Shown here one piece after another: positions 6,727-13,347 of a stretch of 13,347 nt of DNA. Origin of the DNA: Clostridiales bacterium (GTDB lineage Bacteria; Bacillota; Clostridia; Christensenellales; CAG-138); the NCBI GenBank assembly GCA_004556165.1, contig SFIR01000032.1:1-13347 (forward strand), in the 5' to 3' direction. A program made the position numbers and the translations under genes. Position 1 is the stretch's first letter; each line of letters begins with the position of its first letter. The notes below the pieces were generated by a model. The model ran no database searches. It saw only the letters and a program-made list of their open reading frames with translations, and had not been told where the DNA came from.

Positions 6727-7188
6727 TTACCTCACAGACCTTCTTAAAAGATATACGCTGACGTCGAAGCCGCAGTGCCTGTAAAACGGCAGGGCTTCGT
6801 CGTTGCCGTAGACGACCCCGATGGTGATATTGCGGACGGAATTCAGATCAAACCACGCAAGAGCGGAATTCATCAGCCTTTCGCCCAAATGCTGCCGCCT
6901 GTATTCGGGCTTAATGAATATGCTCTCAATCTCGCCTGCGCCATCCTCAATCGTGCTGAGACAATAGCCGATATCCTCGTTCGTTTCGGTATTGATGAGT
7001 ATGTTCAGAAGCTGTTTGCCCTTTGGAAAGCCGGCAATAAGCCCTTCCATGCGCTTTTCAAAGGTATAGTATTCATAGACCCTTCCGAAATTCACCGATT
7101 TTGCCTTGTGAATCTCGTTAAGCTGCCTCCATAAAGGCTCGATGCTGCTAAGCTCCTCTATATCACGTTCTATAAGCTCGATACTCAT
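6727..7188 (-). CDS. GNAT-family N-acetyltransferase
   Basis: This 153-residue protein has the size and fold signature of a single-domain GNAT enzyme, which moves an acetyl group from acetyl-CoA to an amine. Strand beta-4 and motif A are visible as EIESIFIKPEYRRQHLGERL (about 85-104), with the pyrophosphate-binding RRQHLGE turn. NDEALPFYRHCGF near the C-terminus is the usual motif B with its Tyr. The start ATG at 7188 follows AAAGGA (7199-7204) by 10 bases. An upstream ATG at 7218 has no ribosome binding site and lies at the predicted transcript start, so it was not used. The substrate cannot be told from sequence. It converges on the SpoIIE-like gene with 16 bases between the two stop codons. 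Confidence 0.9.
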   Translation of the reverse strand: MSIELIERDIEELSSIEPLWRQLNEIHKAKSVNFGRVYEYYTFEKRMEGLIAGFPKGKQLLNILINTETNEDIGYCLSTIEDGAGEIESIFIKPEYRRQHLGERLMNSALAWFDLNSVRNITIGVVYGNDEALPFYRHCGFDVSVYLLRRSVR

Positions 7189-7221
7189 TTCCGACTTATC
7201 CTTTCTCTGTTTGCTCATTCA

Positions 7222-7250
7222 GTTATAGCATCCATACCCCTCAGCGTCAA
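7222..7250 (-). promoter_or_regulatory. Promoter of the acetyltransferase gene
   Basis: On the minus strand TTGACG (7245-7250), 17 bases, TATAAC (7222-7227). The predicted start near 7215 supports translation from the ATG at 7188. Confidence 0.75.
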
Positions 7251-7307
7251 GAGCCGGGGACTCATTTTTCATATTAAATACAATTAAAATTATATCCGTA
7301 TGCCGTA

Positions 7308-7336
7308 TTGCCATGAAGGGAAACATCATGTATAAT
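7308..7336 (+). promoter_or_regulatory. Promoter of the folD-guaB-purB cluster
   Basis: TTGCCA (7308-7313), 17 bases, then a perfect TATAAT (7331-7336). The predicted start near 7343 leaves about 50 bases of leader before folD. No riboswitch-sized leader is present, so a purine riboswitch is not seen here. Confidence 0.75.
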
Positions 7337-7391
7337 TAACTAATTTATTCGAATTCTGCCGGCTTCGCCCGACGGGAAAGGAGTATCACAT

Positions 7392-8240
7392 ATGGCAGCA
7401 ACAGTTATTGACGGCAGAGCACTGGCAAAAGAGGTCTATACGGAGCTTGGGAGCCGTGTGGACGATTTGGTCAGCTGCGGCATCATACCCCGTATCGCGC
7501 TCATAGAGATCGGCGATAACGAGCTGGATAGGCGCAGGGTCGCTCTAAAGCAGAATGCCGCATCTTCGCTCGGAATGGAGAGCGTCCTTTATAACCTTCG
7601 TGCCGACATCGGGCAGGATAGGCTCATTTCCCTCATCAGGGAGCTGAATGCAGATTCGTCCGTACACGGTATCGTCGTGCAGACACCAATGCCGGAGCAT
7701 CTTGACGAAAAAACCGTTCTCGATGAGATAGACCCCGAAAAGGATATCGACGGCCTGCATTTCTGCAACGCTGGCAAGCTGCTGAACGGCAATCCTGCCA
7801 TCGTCGCATGTACGCCGCGCGCGATACTCCGTATCCTGGACAGCATCGGCGTCGATGTGCAGGCAAAGCATACCGTTGTAGTCGGGAAATCCATTTTGGT
7901 CGGCCGTCCCATCGCCGTATGCCTTCTTAACCGCAATGCTACCGTTTCCGTCTGCCATACCAAGACCGCTAACCTTCCCGAGATAACCAGGAATGCGGAT
8001 ATACTCGTCGTTGCCGCAGGCTGCCCCGGGTTGATCAAAGCCGATATGGTTAAGGAAAATGCCGTCGTCATAGATGTTGGGCAGACGAGCGTGGACGGGC
8101 ACCTGAAGGGCGATGTCGAATTCGATACCGTATCCGAAAAGGCAAGCTATATCACCAAGGCGGTCGGAGGCGTCGGCCCGATGACGGTCGCAATGCTTAT
8201 GGCAAATCTCGCGGACTGCGCGGAAGCAAGCAGAAAATAA
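7392..8240 (+). CDS. folD: Methylenetetrahydrofolate dehydrogenase/cyclohydrolase, divergent FolD
   Basis: FolD interconverts 5,10-methylene-, 5,10-methenyl- and 10-formyl-tetrahydrofolate using NADP(H), supplying formyl groups for purine synthesis. The 282-residue length is normal. Visible motifs are VQTPMP with Gln97, EKDIDGLH with Asp120, the dinucleotide-binding VVGKSILVGRP (163-173), VCHTKT and the C-terminal GGVGPMT. The catalytic Lys is kept (Lys53 in RRRVALKQNA), but the Tyr that normally precedes it in YVxxK is Arg49, the second Lys of KxK is Asn55, and the usual TPVPGGVGP reads TKAVGGVGP. These changes suggest altered kinetics or balance of the two activities. AAAGGAG 8 bases before the ATG supports the start. 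It is followed after 43 bases by guaB, consistent with an operon. Confidence 0.93.
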   Translation: MAATVIDGRALAKEVYTELGSRVDDLVSCGIIPRIALIEIGDNELDRRRVALKQNAASSLGMESVLYNLRADIGQDRLISLIRELNADSSVHGIVVQTPMPEHLDEKTVLDEIDPEKDIDGLHFCNAGKLLNGNPAIVACTPRAILRILDSIGVDVQAKHTVVVGKSILVGRPIAVCLLNRNATVSVCHTKTANLPEITRNADILVVAAGCPGLIKADMVKENAVVIDVGQTSVDGHLKGDVEFDTVSEKASYITKAVGGVGPMTVAMLMANLADCAEASRK

Positions 8241-8283
8241 ACAGGATTTACAGCAATACAAAAAGGAAGCAAGGAGAAAAACA

Positions 8284-9795
8284 ATGGCATACATCTATGA
8301 TGAACCCTCAAGGACATTCGGCGAATACCTGCTCGTCCCCGGTTATTCGAGCAGCGAATGCATACCTGCAAATGTAAGTCTTCGCACTCCGCTTGTAAAA
8401 TACAGGAAGGGCGAGGAGGAACCGGCTCTCAGCATCAATATCCCCATGGTCTCCGCCATAATGCAGGCAGTATCCAACGATACCCTCGCAACTGCGCTCG
8501 CAAGGGAAGGCGGCATCTCCTTCATCTTCGTTTCGCAGACCCCGGATGATCAGGCAAGGATGGTGCGCAATGTCAAATCCTATAAGGCGGGCTTTGTAAA
8601 GAGCGACTCGAATCTTTCCCCCGATGCAACTCTTGCGGATGTGCTCGCGCTGTACGAGCGTACCGGGCATTCCACCGTTGCCATCACCGATGACGGCACG
8701 AATGAGGGCAAGCTCCTCGGCCTCGTAACCGATAAGGATTACCGCATCAGCCGCATGAGCCTCGATACAAGGGTCAAGGATTTCATGACCCCTGCGGAAA
8801 AGCTCATCTATGCCTATGACGATATAAGCCTCAAGGTCGCAAACGATATAATCTGGGAGCATAAGCTCAATTCCCTTCCCATCGTCGATAGGGAGGGCAG
8901 GTTCAAATATTTCGTATTCCGCAAGGATTATTCCAATCATAAGGCAAACCCCCTTGAATCCATAGATTCCCACAAGCGCTATCTCGTCGGCGCAGGCATC
9001 AATACCCGTGATTATGAGGAGCGCGTACCGAAGCTCATCGAAGCAGGCGCGGACATCCTCTGCATAGATTCCTCCGAGGGCTTCTCCGAATGGCAGAAGA
9101 AAACCATAGATTTCATCCGTGCCAACTACGGCGACAGCGTGAAGGTCGGCGCTGGCAATGTCGTTGACGGCGACGGCTTCCGTTATCTTGCGGAATGCGG
9201 TGCGGATTTTGTCAAGGTCGGTATCGGCGGAGGCTCCATCTGCATCACCCGTGAGCAGAAGGGCATCGGCAGGGGTCAGGCAACAGCCATGCTCGAAGTC
9301 GCAAAGGAGCGCGATAGGTATTTTAAGGAAACGGGCATATATGTCCCCATCTGCTCGGACGGCGGCATCGTGCACGATTACCATATCACCCTTGCGCTCG
9401 CAATGGGCGCTGACTTCGTCATGCTCGGCAGGTACTTCTCAAGATTCGATGAAAGCCCCACCGAAAAGGTGCTCATCAACGGCAATTACTATAAGGAATA
9501 CTGGGGCGAGGGCAGCAACCGCGCGCGCAACTGGCAGCGTTACGACCTCGGCGGCGCAGGCAAGCTCAGCTTTGAGGAGGGCGTCGATGCATACGTCCCC
9601 TACGCCGGAAGCCTCAAGGATAATGTTGCTGCGACCCTCAATAAGGTGCGCTCCACCATGTGCAACTGCGGCGTGCTGAATATACCCGACCTTCAGAAGA
9701 ACGCAAAGCTCACCGTCGTATCCTCCACAAGCATAATCGAGGGCGGTTCGCACGACGTCATCCTAAAGAGCAGCATATCCCCGAAGAACAGATAA
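8284..9795 (+). CDS. guaB: IMP dehydrogenase, Tritrichomonas-like type
   Basis: GuaB oxidises IMP to XMP with NAD+, the committed step to GMP. The protein has 503 residues: a TIM barrel interrupted by a CBS pair at about 103-220. The active-site loop GIGGGSICITREQ places the catalytic Cys at 320. CSDGGI binds the IMP phosphate side, MLGRYF follows, and the mobile flap carries the Arg419-Tyr420 dyad in RARNWQRYDLGG. Length, residue numbering and many segments match what I remember of the 503-residue IMPDH of the protist Tritrichomonas foetus (Cys319, Arg418-Tyr419), rather than the usual ~488-residue bacterial enzyme. AAGGAG 7 bases before the ATG supports the start. It lies between folD and purB on the same strand. 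Confidence 0.96.
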   Translation: MAYIYDEPSRTFGEYLLVPGYSSSECIPANVSLRTPLVKYRKGEEEPALSINIPMVSAIMQAVSNDTLATALAREGGISFIFVSQTPDDQARMVRNVKSYKAGFVKSDSNLSPDATLADVLALYERTGHSTVAITDDGTNEGKLLGLVTDKDYRISRMSLDTRVKDFMTPAEKLIYAYDDISLKVANDIIWEHKLNSLPIVDREGRFKYFVFRKDYSNHKANPLESIDSHKRYLVGAGINTRDYEERVPKLIEAGADILCIDSSEGFSEWQKKTIDFIRANYGDSVKVGAGNVVDGDGFRYLAECGADFVKVGIGGGSICITREQKGIGRGQATAMLEVAKERDRYFKETGIYVPICSDGGIVHDYHITLALAMGADFVMLGRYFSRFDESPTEKVLINGNYYKEYWGEGSNRARNWQRYDLGGAGKLSFEEGVDAYVPYAGSLKDNVAATLNKVRSTMCNCGVLNIPDLQKNAKLTVVSSTSIIEGGSHDVILKSSISPKNR

Positions 9796-9805
9796 TTAAC
9801 TTCAA

Positions 9806-9837
9806 AGCTCCTTTCGCCGCGTACAGTGAAAGGAGCT
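9806..9837 (+). terminator. Hairpin between guaB and purB
   Basis: A perfect 10-bp stem, AGCTCCTTTC (9806-9815) with GAAAGGAGCT (9828-9837), encloses a 12-base loop in the 74-base gap. There is no T-tract, only CTCATT, so it is more likely a partial terminator or RNA-processing/stability element than a full stop. It could lower purB expression relative to guaB. Confidence 0.45.
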
Positions 9838-9869
9838 CTCATTAGAAATAAGAAAAAGAGGGACAAAGA

Positions 9870-11282
9870 ATGAAACCGATCTATGAATCCCCGTTATCCT
9901 CACGCTATGCATCCGAATACATGCTGGAGCTCTTCTCGCCCGATACTCGTTACCGCACATGGCGCAGGCTCTGGGTCGCTCTTGCACGCGCGGAGCATAA
10001 GCTCGGCCTCCCCGTGACCGCAGAACAGGTCGCGGAGCTTGAAGCGCATGTGAATGACGGGATAGATTATGACGCCGTTGCCGCAAAGGAAAAGGAGCTG
10101 CGCCACGATGTCATGGCGCATATCCATGTCTACGGCGAAAGCTGCCCGAACGCAGCGGGGATAATCCATCTCGGCGCAACGAGCTGTTATGTGACGGATA
10201 ATGCAGACCTCATGATCTATCGTGATGCCCTTATCCACATCCGCAGCGAGCTTGCTGCGGTTATAAAAGCCCTGAGCAACTTCGCAATGGAATACAGAAG
10301 CATGCCGACCCTCGGCTATACGCATTTCCAGCCTGCGCAGCTCGTAACCGTCGGCAAGCGTGCCTGCCTCTATATCCAGGATTTCCTTCTTGACATGGAC
10401 GAGATAGATTTCGTTATCTCCAACCTGAAATTCCACGGCTGCCGAGGCACGACCGGCACCGATGCAAGCTTCCTTTCCCTGTTCGACGGGGATGAGGAAA
10501 AGGTCAAGGAGCTGAGCCGCCTTATCGCGGAGGAATGCGGCTTTGATGCTATGTTCGGCGTTGCAGGGCAGACCTACCCGAGAAAGTACGACAGCAGGAT
10601 ACTCAACTGCCTCTCCTCGATTGCCCAGAGCGCATACCGATTTGCAAACGACCTAAGGCTTTTGCAGCATCTCCGCCAAGTCGAAGAGCCCTTTGAAAAG
10701 AACCAGGTCGGCTCGTCCGCAATGGCATATAAGCGCAACCCGATGCGCTCCGAGCGCATATGCTCCCTCTCTCGGTACATTATGGCGGATGCGCTCAATG
10801 CCCCGATGACGGCATCGACCCAGTGGTTCGAGCGCACTCTTGATGATTCCGCCAACCGCCGCATTTCGCTTCCCGAGGGCTTCCTCGCCTGCGATGCGGT
10901 GCTGAGGCTTATGCGAAATGTCACCGAGGGGCTGCATGTCAATGAAAAAATCGTCGAAAAGGCGGTGCTCGAATACCTTCCCTTCATCGCAACCGAAAAC
11001 CTTCTGATGAGCGCAGTCAAAAAGGGCGGCGACCGCCAGCGGCTGCATGAGGTCATCCGCCGCAATTCCATGGCGGCAACGGCAAGAATGAAGGAGGGCG
11101 AAAGCTGTGACCTTCTCGACAGGCTCGCCGCAGATCCCGAGTTCCCCCTCAGCTTTGAGGAGATAACCGCAGTGATGAACCCATCAGACTTCATCGGCCG
11201 TGCGCCGCATCAGGTCGAGGAATTCATCTCCCAAATAGATTTTACCGGTGCGGACGATGAAAAGGTCGAAATAAACGTATAA
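9870..11282 (+). CDS. purB: Adenylosuccinate lyase, long eukaryote-like type
   Basis: PurB removes fumarate from SAICAR in IMP synthesis and from adenylosuccinate in AMP synthesis. The 470-residue protein belongs to the fumarase/aspartase superfamily. It shows HDVMAHIHVY (79-88), LGATSCYVTDNADL (101-114), THFQPAQLVTVGKR with the likely catalytic His152, and the signature loop GSSAMAYKRNPMRSE (281-295) with the catalytic Ser. Both the length and the segment QWFERTLDDSANRR followed by LPFIATEN resemble the human-type enzyme (about 484 residues) more than the ~430-residue B. subtilis form. A GAGGG sequence 8 bases before the ATG supports the start. It is the last gene of the folD-guaB-purB cluster. 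Confidence 0.96.
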   Translation: MKPIYESPLSSRYASEYMLELFSPDTRYRTWRRLWVALARAEHKLGLPVTAEQVAELEAHVNDGIDYDAVAAKEKELRHDVMAHIHVYGESCPNAAGIIHLGATSCYVTDNADLMIYRDALIHIRSELAAVIKALSNFAMEYRSMPTLGYTHFQPAQLVTVGKRACLYIQDFLLDMDEIDFVISNLKFHGCRGTTGTDASFLSLFDGDEEKVKELSRLIAEECGFDAMFGVAGQTYPRKYDSRILNCLSSIAQSAYRFANDLRLLQHLRQVEEPFEKNQVGSSAMAYKRNPMRSERICSLSRYIMADALNAPMTASTQWFERTLDDSANRRISLPEGFLACDAVLRLMRNVTEGLHVNEKIVEKAVLEYLPFIATENLLMSAVKKGGDRQRLHEVIRRNSMAATARMKEGESCDLLDRLAADPEFPLSFEEITAVMNPSDFIGRAPHQVEEFISQIDFTGADDEKVEINV

Positions 11283-11304
11283 CGGTATTTCAGTATCCTC
11301 TGAT

Positions 11305-11333
11305 AAGCGGAAGCATGCTGCGGCTTGCCGCTT
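11305..11333 (+). terminator. Weak terminator-like hairpin after purB
   Basis: AAGCGGAAGC (11305-11314) pairs with GCTTGCCGCTT (11323-11333) with one bulged base and an 8-base loop, 22 bases after the purB stop. There is no following T-tract, so termination is uncertain. Confidence 0.35.
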
Positions 11334-11350
11334 TCCATGCGGCATTGATA

Positions 11351-11379
11351 TTGATTATCACATTATTCAGTGATAAAAT
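11351..11379 (+). promoter_or_regulatory. Promoter with embedded palindrome upstream of the surface protein gene
   Basis: TTGATT (11351-11356), 17 bases, TAAAAT (11374-11379). A perfect inverted repeat, TTATCAC-N8-GTGATAA (11355-11376), lies in the spacer and overlaps both hexamers, an ideal position for a repressor. The predicted start near 11386 gives a leader of about 87 bases. The cognate regulator is unknown. Confidence 0.55.
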
Positions 11380-11472
11380 ACGGATTACACGGATTCAGTG
11401 CCGAATGGGTATTGCTTCTGAAAAAAACCGTGGCGGTCACGGCAAAACCATATAATACCAAGGAGGAATAAT

Positions 11473-13254
11473 ATGAAAAAACACATTGCGTTTATCCTCA
11501 CGGCGGTTCTTGCATTGTCATTATTTGCAGCTCCCGCATTTGCGGATAAGGAACCGCAGGGGGAGCAGGATGCGGAATTCGTCGGTTACATCGGTTACGA
11601 CCCCAACGGCGCAGACGAAATATGGGGCAGCTTCAACTCCTCCGATCCATCCGTAATCACGAACCTCAATGTTCGGGATGCAGCGTTCACCTTCGCCGCA
11701 GCTTCAGCCGGTACGACGATCTACGGCTATAACTACGACAGCAACGGCTCTGATATCAGGTTCTATACCATTGATACCGATACATGGACCCTTTCCTACC
11801 CCGGTACGAGCGCCCTTGCATTCCATACCGTATACGGCATGGCATACGACTATACCGAGAACATAATGTATGCGCTTGCCGCCGATAACAGCAATGACCA
11901 CCTTCGCGGTCTTTATACCGTCGATCGCGCAACGGGGCTTATGACCTATATTTCCGAATTCATTGATTCGGACGGCGACCCCATGGGGCATGGCGACCCA
12001 ATCATCGTCATTGCGATAGATAATGAGGGTACTATGTTCGGCATCAGCTATTTCGGAGAGCTTTACAGCATCGACAAGTATACCGCAATGTGCCATGATA
12101 TCGGCTTTACCGGCATTGAGATGCAGTATGCGCAGTCCATGACATGGGATATGAACACCAACAGGCTGTACTGGGCGCATTATAATACCACCGGCACCCT
12201 TTATGCCGTTGATACCGAAACGGCCGAGCTGACCGAGCTCGGAACCATCGGCGGCGGCGCTGAGGTGCTCGGGCTTTGCACTCTCTATCCCGATGCCGAT
12301 ATTCCCGAACCCATTCCCCCCGATATGACCGTGACCTTTGTTGACGGCATTGACGGAAGCTTTATCTCCGAATACACCCTGCCCGCGGGCAGCGTCATAC
12401 CGCAGGAGGCATTCCCCGAAGCACCCGAGCATCCCGGCTTGGAGTTCGGCTATTGGGGGTATGACGGCGCGGCGGTCTATTCCGATATTACGGTCAGCGC
12501 AAATTATATCGACCCGAACGGCATAGGCTGGTATTTTGAGGAAGACCCCGAGGATGAGGGCTGGTACTGGTTCGATGAGGACGGCGACGGCTACGAATGG
12601 GCTTGGCTGATAAACAGCAGCATGAACGTCCCCGAGGGCGAGGGCTTCATGAATTCGCAGTCCTATGTCAACGGCTACGGCGCGCTCATGCCCGATAACT
12701 GGCTCGTCAGCCCCGATTTCGAAGCAGGCAGCTTCGTCAGCTTCATGATGGTCGGGCAGGACCGAAACTATGCTTCGGAATGCATCGGCGTATATGTTTC
12801 CGCGGATGGCGGCAGCACATGGAGCGATGAGATAGCATTCTTTACCGCATCCTCAGCCGTTGCCACATATTATGTCGATACCTCGGCGTATTTCGGGGAG
12901 AATATCCGCATTGCGTTCCGCCATTATAATGTGACCGATATGTTCTCGGTCAACCTTGATGCGGTCGAGGTTCTCGGCGCAGGCGGCGGAGAAGCCCCCA
13001 CCGAGCCTCCGGTCGAACCGACGGAAGAACCTTCCATCCCCACCGAACCTCCGGTCGAACCGACGGAAACACCATCCATCCCCACCGAGCCGCCGATAGA
13101 ACCGACGGAAACGCCGGAAAACCCCACCGAAGCGCCCACGGATCCCACGCCGACCCCTGCTCCCGTTCCCGGTACGGGCGCGGCAGCGCTTTCCTCGCTT
13201 GGCATAGCGGCATTGCTTTCGGGCTGCGGTGCGGTTCTTTTCAGAAAGCGGTAA
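11473..13254 (+). CDS. Anchored surface protein with propeller-like and adhesin-like domains
   Basis: The 593-residue protein begins with a clear signal peptide, likely cut after PAFA at residue 24. Residues 35-275 contain four or more similar strands with YxxD/YTxD turns (FYTIDTDTW, LYTVDRATG, LYSIDKYTA, LYAVDTETA), suggesting a beta-propeller-like fold. Residues 285-347 resemble an InlB B-repeat/Flg_new module (VTFVDGIDGSFISEYTLPAG). Residues 350-502 look like a cleaved-adhesin or choice-of-anchor J beta-sandwich (NWLVSPDF, YVSADGGSTW), whose end matches the protein at the left edge. A Pro/Thr/Glu repeat stalk (509-562), VPGTG (565-569), a hydrophobic segment and RKR close it. A strong AAGGAGG lies 6 bases before the ATG. 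No catalytic residues are recognised; a role in adhesion is inferred. Codon bias is weaker than in its paralogue. Confidence 0.9.
   Translation: MKKHIAFILTAVLALSLFAAPAFADKEPQGEQDAEFVGYIGYDPNGADEIWGSFNSSDPSVITNLNVRDAAFTFAAASAGTTIYGYNYDSNGSDIRFYTIDTDTWTLSYPGTSALAFHTVYGMAYDYTENIMYALAADNSNDHLRGLYTVDRATGLMTYISEFIDSDGDPMGHGDPIIVIAIDNEGTMFGISYFGELYSIDKYTAMCHDIGFTGIEMQYAQSMTWDMNTNRLYWAHYNTTGTLYAVDTETAELTELGTIGGGAEVLGLCTLYPDADIPEPIPPDMTVTFVDGIDGSFISEYTLPAGSVIPQEAFPEAPEHPGLEFGYWGYDGAAVYSDITVSANYIDPNGIGWYFEEDPEDEGWYWFDEDGDGYEWAWLINSSMNVPEGEGFMNSQSYVNGYGALMPDNWLVSPDFEAGSFVSFMMVGQDRNYASECIGVYVSADGGSTWSDEIAFFTASSAVATYYVDTSAYFGENIRIAFRHYNVTDMFSVNLDAVEVLGAGGGEAPTEPPVEPTEEPSIPTEPPVEPTETPSIPTEPPIEPTETPENPTEAPTDPTPTPAPVPGTGAAALSSLGIAALLSGCGAVLFRKR
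12997..13158 (+). repeat. 42-bp Pro/Thr/Glu stalk repeats
   Basis: Three 42-bp units (12997, 13039, 13081) encode PTEPPVEPTEEPSI, PTEPPVEPTETPSI and PTEPPIEPTETPEN, and a shorter diverged fourth starts at 13123. They form the stalk before the anchor. They are less uniform in DNA than the 21-bp units of the left-edge paralogue, suggesting an older or less active repeat. Confidence 0.85.
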
Positions 13255-13311
13255 GTTGTATAATTAAGTGTCCAAAATAAAAAAAGGATAGCTCCATAGC
13301 GAAAAGCCTGC

Positions 13312-13345
13312 TACAATGTAAATTGGCAAAAAACAAGAAAGGAGG
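13312..13345 (+). promoter_or_regulatory. -10-like hexamer and strong ribosome binding site at window end
   Basis: TACAAT at 13312-13317 has no convincing -35. It is followed by AAAGGAGG at 13338-13345, two bases from the edge. A gene probably starts just beyond the window. No terminator with a T-tract is visible between the surface gene stop (13254) and here, so read-through is possible. Confidence 0.45.
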
Positions 13346-13347
13346 CC

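Noticed and set aside
8308..9384. Long open frame (358 residues) on the - strand opposite guaB
   Set aside because: It lies wholly opposite conserved IMPDH coding sequence, with no recognisable domain or start signal.

Overview
The window looks like chromosome of an anaerobic, Clostridia-type Bacillota, probably a gut-associated lineage. This is inferred from several signs: a SpoIIE-type phosphatase, an HrcA/CIRCE-controlled heat-shock gene, AGGAGG-type ribosome binding sites with sigma-A-like promoters, Pro/Thr/Glu-rich wall proteins with a PGTG-type C-terminal anchor, and a decayed IS3-family end. No rRNA, tRNA or CRISPR array was seen.

Layout. (1) 2-856 (+) is the 3' end of a surface protein: the end of an adhesin-like beta domain, a cohesin-like domain, a 21-bp repeat tract and a membrane anchor, followed by a strong terminator. 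(2) 923-1235 holds no intact gene but contains a degenerate IS3/IS150-type transposase tail and inverted-repeat end. (3) Minus-strand htpG has its own terminator, a consensus promoter, a perfect CIRCE operator and an unusual Cys/His/Asp/Glu repeat in the charged linker of the chaperone. (4) Minus-strand glpK (glycerol kinase) diverges from a plus-strand, shortened SpoIIE-like membrane phosphatase. (5) A minus-strand GNAT acetyltransferase converges on the phosphatase and diverges from the next block. (6) folD, guaB and purB run co-directionally on the plus strand and form a one-carbon/purine cluster. FolD supplies 10-formyl-THF for the purine ring, GuaB opens the GMP branch, and PurB acts in both ring synthesis and the AMP branch. 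(7) 11473-13254 (+) is a complete surface protein paralogous to the truncated one at the left edge. (8) The last 90 bases hold a promoter-like -10 and a strong ribosome binding site for a gene starting just outside the window.

The points most worth following up are the metal-binding-like linker in HtpG, the IMP dehydrogenase that resembles the enzyme of the protist Tritrichomonas foetus, the stripped-down SpoIIE with about 100 residues inserted in its phosphatase domain, the FolD with substituted active-site residues, and the pair of anchored surface proteins, which share sequence almost exactly at the protein level while using different codons. I do not see an obviously new defence or mobile system.
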